From Dimorphilus gyrociliatus (Eukaryota; Annelida; Polychaeta; Dinophilidae): a DNA stretch of 64,000 nucleotides. The translations under genes and the position numbers were made by a program. The stretch is taken from assembly GCA_904063045.1 (NCBI GenBank), contig CAJFCJ010000003.1, forward strand, positions 1 to 64,000, given 5' to 3'. This document shows, one piece after another, positions 21,780 to 32,994 of this stretch (its first letter is position 1; each line of letters starts with the position of its first letter). The notes under the pieces were generated by a model. That model was not told the DNA's origin, searched no databases, and worked only from the letters and a program-made list of their open reading frames with translations.

Positions 21780-24700
21780 GTTTTTCTTTTACAGGTTAGT
21801 AATGTGACCTATTTATGTGACCTACTTTTTCAACTCTTTAACGGTGGAAATTATTTTAAAAATAATGGTCAGAAAATATTTCAATCAAAGTTCATTAAAT
21901 ACAGTTTTTTCTTTCTTTATATAACATACTACTAACACCTTAATTTCCTGCAACACTACAACCTACATGTAAAATACATACAGACATATGTCAAACAAAT
22001 TAAACAGCCAAATATTATATTAATTTACAAATATAAAACACAACACCCCCACGACCTGCAGCTAATAGCCACGCCCATCCAACACCGCCAACAAGGTCAC
22101 CGCCACCACCGCCGCCACCACCGCTACCGCCACCTACTTGACTATTTAGGTCAAATATTGATGACAATAAAACATAACTGCCTTATGTACCTGATATATA
22201 AAGAGCTGCGTCTATATATTTTCTACATATAGACATCTATATTGAACAAATTACTGAAACAATTCTAAAAGAACTGAAACTCTAATCAATAAAAAAAATA
22301 TTCTTTTACTAAAATATAAAACACAATGCTGCCATCGTCTATGTAGGTTATATAATGAACCCAGTAGCTATATAGGCCAAAAAACAAGCTGACACTATAT
22401 ATCTTGAAATATATTAAAGACCTACTTTAATAGAATATAACGCCCTTACATACATGATATATATATATATATATATATAAAGAGAGAGCTGCCTATATGT
22501 ATATATGCAGAAAAACGCATGGACACTATGTAGGTCAGATAAAGACCTGCTCAATATAATAAAAATTGGCAATAATATAACACTATGCTATTAGGTGCCT
22601 AAAAGGACAACCTGCTACATTAGAAAACAGCAACGTTATGTAAATGATTATAGACAGCTACCTCTATATATATATACGCAGCCACTGCAGCCGCTGCCAC
22701 CGCCACTCACTCCACTATTTAGGTCAAATAACTATGACCCACTACAATAGAATATAACGGCCTTATGTACCCTGAAACTCTAATCAAAAACACAACGCCG
22801 ATGTCCTCTTTGCAGGTCATATAATGACCCCAGCGGCTAGAGAGAGCTGCCTATATTATATATATAGACGACTTATATGTAATCGATGAATGAGTAGCCA
22901 GTGTAGGTTAAAGCTATTTTCACCTACTTTACAGATATAAGTAAATATAGCTGTAGTAATAAGTAATAATGTATCAGAAATAATAATAAAAATATATATA
23001 ACGTAAAGGGAATTTGGCTCAGGGTTAGAACCCATTCACTACATATCTATATATATATATATGCAGAAAAACGCATGGACTCTTTATAGGTCAGATATAG
23101 ACCTGCTCAGTATATAATAAAAATTGGCATTAATTTACTACTATAAAACGCAACACCATCACTAATGTCAATGCTATGTAGTTCATAACAGGCTCACCTG
23201 CTACATTTGAAAACAACAACGTTATGTAAATGATTATAGACGGCTACCTCTATATATATATACGCAAAAAAGATAGGCCAACCCTATGTAGGTCAGATAA
23301 CGACCGGCGCCACTATATAGGCCAAAACGACTTGGCTGTTATTAAACCACTATATAGGTCGAATAACGATGACCTCCTACAATAGAACAACAATAACAAC
23401 GTTATGTACCTGATATATAGAGAACTCCATCTATAAGATACTTGAATGTTAACATCATATATGTAGGTCATACATTATAACAGTAATTATATTACGAAAA
23501 ACACTCTTTTTAAGTATATACTGACTACGACCTACATATATAATACATATAGACGACATTACAGAAACAAACAATCTTTAAACTTTTTCCGTTTTATCTA
23601 CATATATAGAGTGTACAACCTATTCTTTTGACCTATATATGCGACCTACTTTTTCAACTCTTTAACGGCGGAAATTATTTTCTAAATAATAATAGCAAAG
23701 ATTATGTTTTAACGCCTAAATATTATTTCTACAGCTTAATGTTTTTCTCTCTTTTTGTATATATTACATCTACTAATTGTACACATTCTTTCGGCGACCT
23801 ACAATATATATATAAATATATAACCCTGTATATACCTATACAGATATTGAACAACAAATTACAGAAACAATTTAACAACTGAAACTGTAATATGGCACAC
23901 AGGACAGACGTAACATATATATATACATACCCAGTAATCGGAATAGGTAGGGTGAGAAATTAGAGAAAAGGGTAGGCGAATAATGTAAGGAAGATGAAAA
24001 GATTTTCAGCGAAAACGGCAGGAGGAAGGGTTGTTGAGGCTGTAAAAGAACAAATGTTTGAATAATTAGTAACTGTTCTTCAAAAATAATTCTACATCTT
24101 TACCTTAAAACGGTTGAAATGTGAGTGATATATTGCCGAAAATCGACCTGTATTTAAACCAGGTAGTTGAGTTTAAACAGTAATCAGTTACATAATAATT
24201 TAAACGTCACAAACAAGTATTTGGGTTAAATGTGTTTGTTTGGTACATTCAGTTTGGTGTCAACAATTACCAAACAAACACTTTTCAAAACAATTCTCAA
24301 AAGTTTAAACAGAGTGCTCTAAATATAAGACTAAACAATCCTATTAATTAAACCTGTCAAACGTTAATTCTTTAACTACCAAACAAACATTTGAATTGAA
24401 TATATACACCTTGACCAAATCACTAACCCAATATCATTCTACTATTCGTAGTCCTTGGCTCAACATCTCATCAGAATTCTATCAATTTGGTAAGAATTAC
24501 TTTGCCGTTTTTATTTTGCTGTCATTGCTTAACTAATAATATTATCTTTATCTTTTTTTTCAAACTCAATCCTCTACCTACAATCTACTCATTAGACGTT
24601 CTTCATTGGTAACCGCAATTTCACAATCTCTCCTAGCCACCAGCACCCTCCCCTTCTCCAACTTCAATCCAACACATTTTCGTTTTTTCGCTTCTATATC

Positions 24701-25650
24701 CTACAGCAAACAGCGGCGTATCATGGCAGTTTCTAAGTAAGTTATTCATTGTATTGTCTTGTGAAATCAAGTTCATTTCTAGCTTTTGCCGGTTTTGAAC
24801 TTTTGTCTTTTGTATATTTCTTTAGTATATTTCAACTGTAACATTGGTCGTATTGTCTAGTCTGTATGTAGGTCAATGGTTGACATCGGCTGTCTAACCC
24901 CTTCCCTTTCTTATCTTATACACATCGCCTGCATTTTCCTGCAGTTGGTTAACCGTTATTTTAATATGTGCGTTAATTTAAAACTAGGTCGAACCAGTTT
25001 TTTATAGGCTGAAAAATACTTTTTTCATTATATGTAGGTCGAATAATGCGCCACATGCGCGTGCGCATCTGTATAGATACTAGACGACTACTATGTACTG
25101 TTAAAAATGTGCCCTGTCTATATAGGTCAAAAGATACTAGACGGCAATTATTTATACCAATATTATAACCTGTCCAGTCATCTAAATACGCTGTAGGTTA
25201 AAATAACCAGTCACCTCTTTATAGGGTGACTATTATGTAGGTCGAAAATAACGAGCTGCATTGTCTGTGTAGGCAAAAAAAAATATACTCTGCCGCAATG
25301 TAGGTCAAATAACAACTGGCATCTAAATAGGCGAAAAACACTAGGCCACTGTCTGGGTGAAATAGCAAAACGCCTCTAGTCTGTCCATACATAAGTTAAA
25401 TATGTAGGCCAAATAGATGGCCTTTTGTTTTATATTTTACTATATGGTTAGAGAAGAAAATAAGCGTTAACTTCCTTTTTAAGCCTATCTATCTTTTGGC
25501 ATTGGTGGATATAGATATCGTCACATTTATATTTCATTATCCTTTATGATTTCTATACGATATTACTTATTATTACTGCTATATTTATTATTACAGTTAG
25601 GTTATATATGCATATTGTTTATGCGTAGGTCAATAGCTGAGTACTGTTTA
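21780..25650 (+). repeat. Degenerate duplicated region with recurring TAGGTC / GACCTA dyads
   Basis: TAGGTC occurs at least 14 times on the + strand (for example 22147, 22526, 22718, 23091, 23292, 23347, 23463, 24869, 25036, 25120, 25237, 25306, 25626, 25689). It is often followed after about 7 bases by GACCTGC or GACCTC, forming dyads such as GTAGGTCAGATAAAGACC. Larger old duplications are visible: about 22493-22680 resembles 23056-23270, and 21805-21870 resembles 23625-23690. AGGTCA is also the nuclear-receptor half-site. Non-coding. Confidence 0.7.
24395..24740 (+). promoter_or_regulatory. Possible promoter and 5' exons of the 509-aa gene
   Basis: GAATATATACACC (TATA-like) is near 24398. 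It is followed by an exon-like stretch ending at TTTG|GTAAGA (about 24490), then an acceptor TATCCTACAG (near 24704) and a short exon with ATGGCAGTTTCTAA before GTAAGTT (about 24737). The phase of that ATG does not join cleanly to the 509-aa frame, so it may be untranslated or belong to another isoform. Low certainty. Confidence 0.3.
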
Positions 25651-25659
25651 TGACACTGT

Positions 25660-25955
25660 GCCGCCGCCACCACCAACGCTGTCTATATGTAGGTCAATAG
25701 CCCTATACTGCCACCATTGCCGCCACCGCAAACTACCATTGATACTGCTGGCGCCACCAACGCCAATATCGATACCGCTAGCGCCACCAATGCCACCGCC
25801 GCCACACATCGATACAGCTAGCGCCACCACCGCCTTTCGCCACTATCGATACAGCTAGCGCCACCAACGCCATCGCCTCCACCATCGATACAGCTAGCGC
25901 CACCACCGCCTTCCGCCACTATCGATACTGCTAGCACCACCAACGCCACAGCCAC
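25660..25955 (+). repeat. GC-rich minisatellite, period about 37 bp
   Basis: ATCGATAC-GCTAGCGCCACC-type units; GATAC occurs at 25741, 25771, 25811, 25848, 25887 and 25924. Interrupted GCC/ACC triplets surround them. It stands out sharply in base composition from the AT-rich surroundings. A related GCCACC patch lies at about 22080-22135. Confidence 0.75.
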
Positions 25956-26734
25956 CTTTAAAAAATATTGGCTGTACTTTGTTGTATTATAATTGTAGGA
26001 ATTTCTGGTTCATCACAACTGTAATTGTCCTTTGCAATCATTGACCAACTTGCCAAAGTACTCACACAAATAGAATCTTTCAAGTTTGTCCACAAATAGT
26101 CTTACAAAGGCAATTTCGGTAGAAAAGAATCAACAAAACACAAGTATTTCATGCAAAGAATATGTATTGAGTAAAATGAGCTTCTAGTTCTAAACAAGCT
26201 AGTTTAAACAACTAGGTGACAGTTAGAAAGCTGAACTATGAACTGTTAATTTCGTAGGGTTTATATGCTCTTTAAAGGGTTCATAGTTGACAAAAACAAA
26301 AGTTGTAAATATGGTCATGTTTTTATTGTTTTCCTCTTCGAAATAATAGTTGAATTTCTCAGGTTGGAGAGTTGCATAACATGTAGCAATTTTAGTAGGA
26401 CAAATCGAACAATGAAGAAAACATGTAGATTGTATATTTGACTGTTATATCTGATTAATGCATTTTAAGAAGAATAGTGAATATAATCTAAAGTTAGAAT
26501 TGAAGCATAATTGATAATTAATTCAAGCAGTTTTAGTTGAAAATCGTAAATGTATGGATTAATAAATTGTAATATTAATGCTAGGTTGCAAATAGCAAAT
26601 ATTCTTTATATAATTTAATAGGTTTTATTGCTGCGTAATGTGTATGCAATGCCCTACACAAAACTAGACGCCACTGTTTATCTATAGGCTGAAAAATAGA
26701 AATGTTCCTATGTAGATTTTAAAAAAAGAGTTGA
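25956..26734. other. Gene-free stretch with a dispersed inverted repeat
   Basis: About 26310-26405 (TTTTTATTGTTTTCCTCTTC..., GGAGAGTTGCATAA) is the reverse complement, at roughly 85-90% by eye, of 54425-54520 on the host side of the window. Nothing else recognised. Confidence 0.6.
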
Positions 26735-26764
26735 CTCTGTTTATACAAAATTCATATACATACA

Positions 26765-28294
26765 ATGCAGTTATTTACCTCAATTAGGATGAATATTAAA
26801 TGGTTTATGGCATATAAGACCCTGCCCTATCAGCATCCCCACATTGATATAAATAGGACCTCATTAAGGTTTCAGTTAAGGTACATTCTTAGCTGTTACT
26901 TTAACGATGAAAATTCAAAAGTGGCTGACCATTTACTCAAAAGGATGAATGATGAGTTGAACAATATAACATTACCAGGCCCAAACAAGTTAGACAACTA
27001 TAGACATTCAGCAGAAGATAATCCGTTTCAACAACTATTTCACTGGATTGAACAACTGCCAATTATTACCAAAAGTTGCTTTAAAGAATATTATTCACTG
27101 ACCAAAAAATTAGACCAGTATTTTTATTTAAAAAGACTATTAAGATTATTAGAATCGAAGGAAGAACTTATTCAAGAAATGCAATTCGTTAATGGAGAAA
27201 TTCAAAACAAAAAGAGACATTTAAAAAATTTTAAAACCAATTACTTTGACGAATTTTCAAGAGACATGTTAGATTTTTATACAAAGGCTGTAGCACAAAC
27301 AGAACAACCCCAACAACCAATAGACACATTAACAAACATTCCTCAACATCAACTCCAACAAGTCAATACAGATACAGATATTGCTGTTCAGACAGAAAAA
27401 CTGCAAACTGTTGATGTGGCTACTCAAATCGTTAAAACATTTAAAGATGCTTCAAGCCAAACAACCATCCCACAATTATATACAAAAAGTAGACTAAAAG
27501 AAAATTCCAAGCCTGATATTATTCAAGTTATTGATTCTGATGTAGAAATTGAGCAAAAATCGTATGACAAACAGAGCAGAAAGCGAAAAAGACAAACTAT
27601 TGTTGTAGAGGAGGAGTCAAATTCGCCATCAAAAAAACAGAGAAAACAACAACAAAAGCCAACCGCCAAAACAACTGTTCAACCTCAGCAGAACAATATT
27701 GAAGACAGGGCTAGGCAAATTAATTTCGATTATTTAAGGAAAGTAAATGAAAAAGTTGTAAATTTTCACCACTTTACACATGTTACAAGAAAAAATGTAA
27801 TTATTGATCAGGATTTTAATTGTGTAAAAAGCATTCCATTTGTTAGTAATGAACACTTTCATTTATTATTTATTGCTGATGACACCTTTCAAAAAGTAAC
27901 ACCTAAAAGAGCCTTCAAAATAAAATATCCTATTATTGGCAATAGGAGAAAAGTACTTTTCATTCAGATTGAACACCTACGTTTTTTGGACATAATTTCA
28001 ATTTTACAAAATTGGACTCTTTCATTTGACAAATTATTTGTTTTCATAAAGGACCAGCCCATCAAACCCTATACGAAATTACAAACAGTGCCAGTTAGAT
28101 TAGAAAAGATTACATTTCCTCACAACTATTTTACAACACATTATGAAAAAATTTTCAAAGAAAATCAAATGAATTTTATTGCCCTTCCAAAAACGCTTGA
28201 AGAAAAACTTGTTAAGCAAAAAGGTGGCTTTAATCCATTGGAAGAAAAAGAAGATCAGAAGATGCTACTTGAAAATTTTCTTTATAAATTATAA
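26765..28294 (+). CDS. 509-aa terminon protein: coiled coil plus SGNH-like alpha/beta domain
   Basis: ATG at 26765 is the first in frame, although a good acceptor (ACATACAATGCAG) overlaps it, so translation may begin in an upstream exon. Residues about 100-180 are charged and coiled-coil-like. Residues 190-240 are Q/T-rich with repeated VQT/VATQ words. IIQVIDSDVEIE (about 252-263) is a textbook SUMO-interaction motif, followed by basic KRKRQ and KKQRKQQQK nuclear signals. The C-terminal half carries the domain shared with the 389-aa ORF and the RT: HLLFIADDTF (D372), KVLFIQIEHL, a helix with LQNW, then KLFVFIKDQP. Lies upstream of, and co-directional with, the RT; possibly the ORF1-like partner of the element. 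Function inferred only from position and motifs. Confidence 0.7.
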   Translation: MQLFTSIRMNIKWFMAYKTLPYQHPHIDINRTSLRFQLRYILSCYFNDENSKVADHLLKRMNDELNNITLPGPNKLDNYRHSAEDNPFQQLFHWIEQLPIITKSCFKEYYSLTKKLDQYFYLKRLLRLLESKEELIQEMQFVNGEIQNKKRHLKNFKTNYFDEFSRDMLDFYTKAVAQTEQPQQPIDTLTNIPQHQLQQVNTDTDIAVQTEKLQTVDVATQIVKTFKDASSQTTIPQLYTKSRLKENSKPDIIQVIDSDVEIEQKSYDKQSRKRKRQTIVVEEESNSPSKKQRKQQQKPTAKTTVQPQQNNIEDRARQINFDYLRKVNEKVVNFHHFTHVTRKNVIIDQDFNCVKSIPFVSNEHFHLLFIADDTFQKVTPKRAFKIKYPIIGNRRKVLFIQIEHLRFLDIISILQNWTLSFDKLFVFIKDQPIKPYTKLQTVPVRLEKITFPHNYFTTHYEKIFKENQMNFIALPKTLEEKLVKQKGGFNPLEEKEDQKMLLENFLYKL

Positions 28295-28505
28295 ATGTTT
28301 CTTTATGTTGTAATCGTTTCCTATTCATTTTGGTTCATATTCATTTAGTTTCATTTCAGTGTTGTTTCTTTAAAAATTTACTTTTCTCTTCAACTGTTCC
28401 ACAAATAAACCATGTTTTTAATTTAACTTTATAAAACCACCATTCTTCCATATTTTTTACTAATTTACTCATTCATTACACTATCTTATGACCTAATTTT
28501 TAATG

Positions 28506-28632
28506 GTGCGCGAAAATCACATTTACTGCTTGCTGATTGGTTCAAACATCCTGTAACTGAATTTAAATTGTGCGCGAAAATCACATTTACTGTATGCTAA
28601 TTGGTTCAAACCGGCCTGGGAACATATTTAAA
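28506..28632 (+). promoter_or_regulatory. Duplicated E2F-type + CCAAT promoter module
   Basis: Two direct copies of a 42-bp module (28506-28547 and 28570-28611) each contain TGCGCGAAAA, the E2F/DP consensus in reverse orientation, and ATTGG, an inverted CCAAT (NF-Y) box, about 18 bases apart. A TATTTAAA box follows at 28625-28632. Paired E2F and CCAAT sites are typical of animal genes switched on at G1/S. This lies 2 kb upstream of the RT ORF and just after the end of the 509-aa gene. Confidence 0.65.
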
Positions 28633-28891
28633 TGCAAAAGAGAATCGAATTATTTATTGAATTGATAATTGTGGAAAGCGTCAAGGACTCTACAAATTGT
28701 TAGATGAATTAAAAATATTAAAAAGAATCCCTGAAAGAGTTTTGAGGGAGAGTGTCAGGGTTAGGCACTTATCACTTAATCTCCTTTCTTCAAAAACCCT
28801 TCAACTTTCATTGATATGACACATCTCTGACAGCATTGTTTCAATCTTATCAGGGGTTTTTCTTGACATGGGGGTCTTCTCTCCCCAACCA

Positions 28892-28975
28892 TATATAAAC
28901 CCTCCACTTCGTCATTCCACCATTGGTGACCATTGAGGAAAGACTACTCTGTCAGACTACTCTCTCTGCTACCAG
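28892..28975 (+). promoter_or_regulatory. TATA box and first exon of the RT transcript
   Basis: TATATAAA at 28892-28899 is followed about 30 bases later by a likely start site, and a 5' splice site GCTACCA|GTAAGA has its GT at 28975. The exon has no ATG in good context. A CTCF-like word, TCGCCAGATGGCGC at 29054-29067, matches 12 of 14 positions of CCASYAGRKGGCGC and lies in the presumed first intron. Confidence 0.5.
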
Positions 28976-29461
28976 TAAGATCTCTTTCACTATTCCCCAA
29001 CTATATTCTTCTGAATGGTTGAGTGAATATATACAATATATATATCGTTAGAATCGCCAGATGGCGCTCTATAACCTCATTTAAATATTTATAGTATTTT
29101 AAATTGTTTTTTTTTTAACGGCAGCTTCAATGCAACTTTGATTTCTATTATCTTTTTCTAATAATTCTCTTGTGTTGTTATGCTACAGAATCCCTACGTT
29201 TTCATTGAATATTTTTGGAATCTGTCTGAATTTTTTATTATCAATATTGGTGAGTTGTTGTTACAACCCTGAATTTTTCCTCTCTTTCAAAAATCCATTC
29301 TGATAATATTTTACGATTGTAGAAGAATTATCATCAAACAATTTGCTAGAAAAGAAACTATCCACATATAAGAAATATATTTCTTTTTGACACTGGTAAA
29401 TATTTTGTACTCTTTACAAAACATGTCTATTGTAATATTCTTTCTAAACAAATTTTAACAG

Positions 29462-29557
29462 TGTGACAAAACTTGTTGCCACAACAACATCCAATCTACC
29501 AACAGTTCTCATCTTTTTTCAAATATCTTTTGAAGGAAATCATTCACTTCTAACAAG
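29462..29557 (+). other. Putative untranslated internal exon of the RT transcript
   Basis: Acceptor CAAATTTTAACAG ends at 29461, and donor AACAAG|GTATGT has its GT at 29558, defining a 96-bp exon. The next convincing acceptor is TGCCAAAAAAAG at 30588-30599, just before the RT ATG. Confidence 0.4.
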
Positions 29558-29759
29558 GTATGTTTTGTTTTTGTTTTCAAGAGTTTTGTCTTTTTTCAGT
29601 AAATTTCATGGCTTTTGCTATGAATTTTCTCACTGTTCATTTATTTACTTCTACATATACTGTATATATATATATATTAACTTCAATACAGAGTTAGACC
29701 ATGAACTGTTTGCTATTCTTCCTTTTCACAAAAATTACAAACATTTCTTTTAAAAATGT

Positions 29760-30290
29760 TCAGATTATTTGAATTCGTTGGCTTTTGCTATCAACATTCA
29801 ACTTGAAAACATTTGCAAAATAATCTGAATAAGTGAATCTTATTTTTCTAAATTCGCACCAATAGATTATGTGTTGATTGACTTGGCTTTATTTGGCTAA
29901 CGATTTCAACTTTTTGAAATAATCTATCTCTTGTCAACAAAATTGTCAAAAGTTTTTTTGTTTTTAAAAACAGGGTTTGCTTCCATTCAATTGATTGATT
30001 GATTACGCTTTTCAAGTGTTTGATATTGACTTTGATATTGTGAATCTTTAATAAAAAAGAAAAGGTTACTGTCTGATGTAATGTTTATTGATTTGGCTTT
30101 TTGTTTTTGCTAATGATTTAGACTTTGAACATCGATATCCTTTTAAGAAAATATACAATTTAATATTAAAATTTTTTCTTTTGCATTTTGAAATTATTTT
30201 AAGAGGCTTATGAATTTAATGTTAATTGATTTGGCTTTTTTGGCTAAAGATTTTGACTTTGTAAATTTATAATGTTAAAAAAAAAATTCA
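29760..30290 (+). repeat. Degenerate leader repeat (TTGATTTGGCTTTTTTGGCT)
   Basis: A word like ATTGATTTGGCTTT...GCTAANGATTT...GACTTT occurs near 29870, 30085 and 30215, with a weaker copy near 29775, in the presumed last 5' intron. Spacing is irregular (95-215 bp). Confidence 0.5.
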
Positions 30291-30602
30291 CAGTATTGTT
30301 GTATAATTCAATTCAATTTCTCTTGCTTTTCAAGTAATTGACTTTGACCTGGTTATTCCATAATACTTAATCATTCTATGATTTTTTTTTGGCAAGTAAA
30401 GATTCACCATCTAAATTTCTTTTCAATTTTTTTTTTGTTAAATTTTTCAAATTTTTTACAATTGCTCTTTTCATTCTCCTTTCCTATATACAAAAATTGG
30501 AAGAATAGATTTTTTATGCATTATTTCTTTGTTCATCTTGTTTGCTTTATGCCAATGTTTTTTTTTATTTATGTTTTGCTTTTTTTGTGCCAAAAAAAGA
30601 TT

Positions 30603-32963
30603 ATGAATTCTAAACTCCAAAAGACGGAATTCAAAGGAAAAGTGAACAAACTTCATCCCTGGTTCTACCCTGACGACATCTTTAAGGAAAAAGAATGCTT
30701 GAAATACAACAACAAAACAGTACAAATGGATCTCCATAAACAATTAAAGTTTATCATTGAGAAATACATCGAAAAACATAATGGAGTTCCTTTCAAAAAG
30801 ATATGCAGCTCCTCAGAAAATTTGTATTTTACCAATAGATTCAACATTACAGCTGAAATTCAAGAGTCGATGAAGGAAGAATTTAAAAACTTTAAATTGG
30901 TCATTGAAAAGAAATATATCGAAAATCTTAACAAGTTTTTAGATTTGGATAATTATGCTCATAACATTTCCATGCTTTGCAAAGATTTCCACAAGAATGA
31001 TATTAGAAGATATATTTCAAAAGTGTTTCTAGAAAAATCTTTACTACTAGAAAAGGAATTTGTCGAGGAAACAAAAAATAGTTTATTGCATTTCTGCTTA
31101 AAATGCAAAAACAGTGCAGAAACTTTTAAAAAACAAAAAAGCAAAAAGACCAATGGAGCAGAAAAAGAAAAGGATAAATCAAACATTCAACAGCAAGTTG
31201 AAGCAAGACTAGAGATTGAGAAAGAAAAGGACCAAACAAAAATTTGTGAAACACTTTTAAATGAAGAAGATTACAAGAAACTTGAAGAAACACATCTTAT
31301 TGATAATGTAATTATCACAGAATCAATTTTGGATAAGAAAGATGCAATGGAAAGAAGGACAAGTACCAACAGAAGAATTCAGTTACCTCAATTAGATGTT
31401 GTTCTTACATGTGCAAATGAAAATGATGATCCTATAATTGATGGTGGAAAATCTTTAAATGAAAAGCCTACTACTTCCAAAAGAGAATTTGTGGTGGTTC
31501 ATAAGAAGCCAGAGGAAGTTGAGGATGATCAATCAATTTTTGAAAAAAAGACTTCCAACAATGTGGTTAAACAAAGACTTTTTGGAAAAGAACATTCTAC
31601 AACATCAAACTTAATGAACCTAACTGAAACAAAAACAAGAGATACAGTTCAACAACCTCCTTCCCAACACATTTTAGATGATATCATCAGACATGCTTTG
31701 AATGAGGAGAATGTGGTAACAAAATTAAATTTCTCAAAAAATAGTGTTGATTGGGTATCACCCTTAAAGACATCATCACCAATACTAGAAACAGAACCCA
31801 AACAAAATCAAATTGTTCAGAATGACACCAGTTACAGTATTTCACTTGACTCTAGCGAAATGGATTTATTCGATGAAGCAGCTTGGATAGAATTAGAGGA
31901 GAGGAAATCTGAAGCTGAAGCTCAATCATCTAAAGAAAAAATAAAAGTCAACAAAAATTTTTCTTTTGATGGATGCAATTTTCTCATTCTCAGTATGACT
32001 GATCATATTACAAATTATAAAGGATGGAGAATGGTTGTTAGAAACCATTATAGGAAGGATAAAAAGTTAATCGATCTCTATAGAGAATGGGGGAAAATTT
32101 TTCTCTCAGACAGAGAGGCAAAGAATTATGCAAAATTATTGGAACCAAATATTCCATTAAAAACAGACTTTTTCATGATATGTGACAGCTCTTTTAGAGA
32201 TGTCCAAATAAAGAATATAGCATTGTCTGGTCAAAAATACAATGCTTGTAAAAATGGCATCATGATAAACATCAGCCAATTAAATTTTGACGACGTTTTG
32301 GCAATTATTACAAAATGGGATATTAATTATAAATATGTCTTTATTCATGCCAACTTGAATTCGTCAAAAGCTACTTGTGGAATTGCAACAGTTTTGAAGA
32401 GGAAGTTTGGAAATTGTAAAAATGTTATCATTGCTATTCCATTTGGTACAAAACCATTCTTTTCTTCTTATAAGGATGTTAAGATGGCAGCAACAGATAG
32501 AGCTACAATACTGGATTTGACTAACATGAAGAGCTTGGGATTTTTTGAAAGTCCAACTGGAAATTCGAAATCTAAACACTTGACAAAAAAATGTCAGGAA
32601 TTTTCCATCAACTTGATAATGAAAAGCTTGGGAAGAATTGTGAATGATAAAGATACATCTGTTAATAAGGTAGCTATTTTTGGTAGGATGTTAAATATGC
32701 AATATGTTGTTAATCTAAGCAAATATCAGATTCCCAGTCACATATACCATTTCTTGAACCTTGGTTTAAAATTTGTATATGAAATCATTAAACCAAAGAA
32801 ATGGAAGCAATATACTTTATTTAATTTAGAAAAATTTTTTAAAAAATTGTCAATTGTTTGTAAACAAAACAAAAAATCAGGCACAGATTTCAATCTTAGG
32901 TATATTAATCACCAATGGAAGCCAAAAGATAATCACATAAATATTGATTGTAATCAAATTCAA

Positions 32964-32994
<31 letters not shown>

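Noticed and set aside
28740-28770. Single TTAGG-like words on the + strand (about 16350, 20557, 23021, 28758)
   Set aside because: Isolated, not tandem, and common by chance in AT-rich DNA; not counted as telomere junctions.
30378-30602. 75-residue hydrophobic N-terminal extension of the RT frame, looking like membrane segments
   Set aside because: It is a T-rich stretch ending in a splice-acceptor-like TGCCAAAAAAAG; translation more likely starts at 30603.
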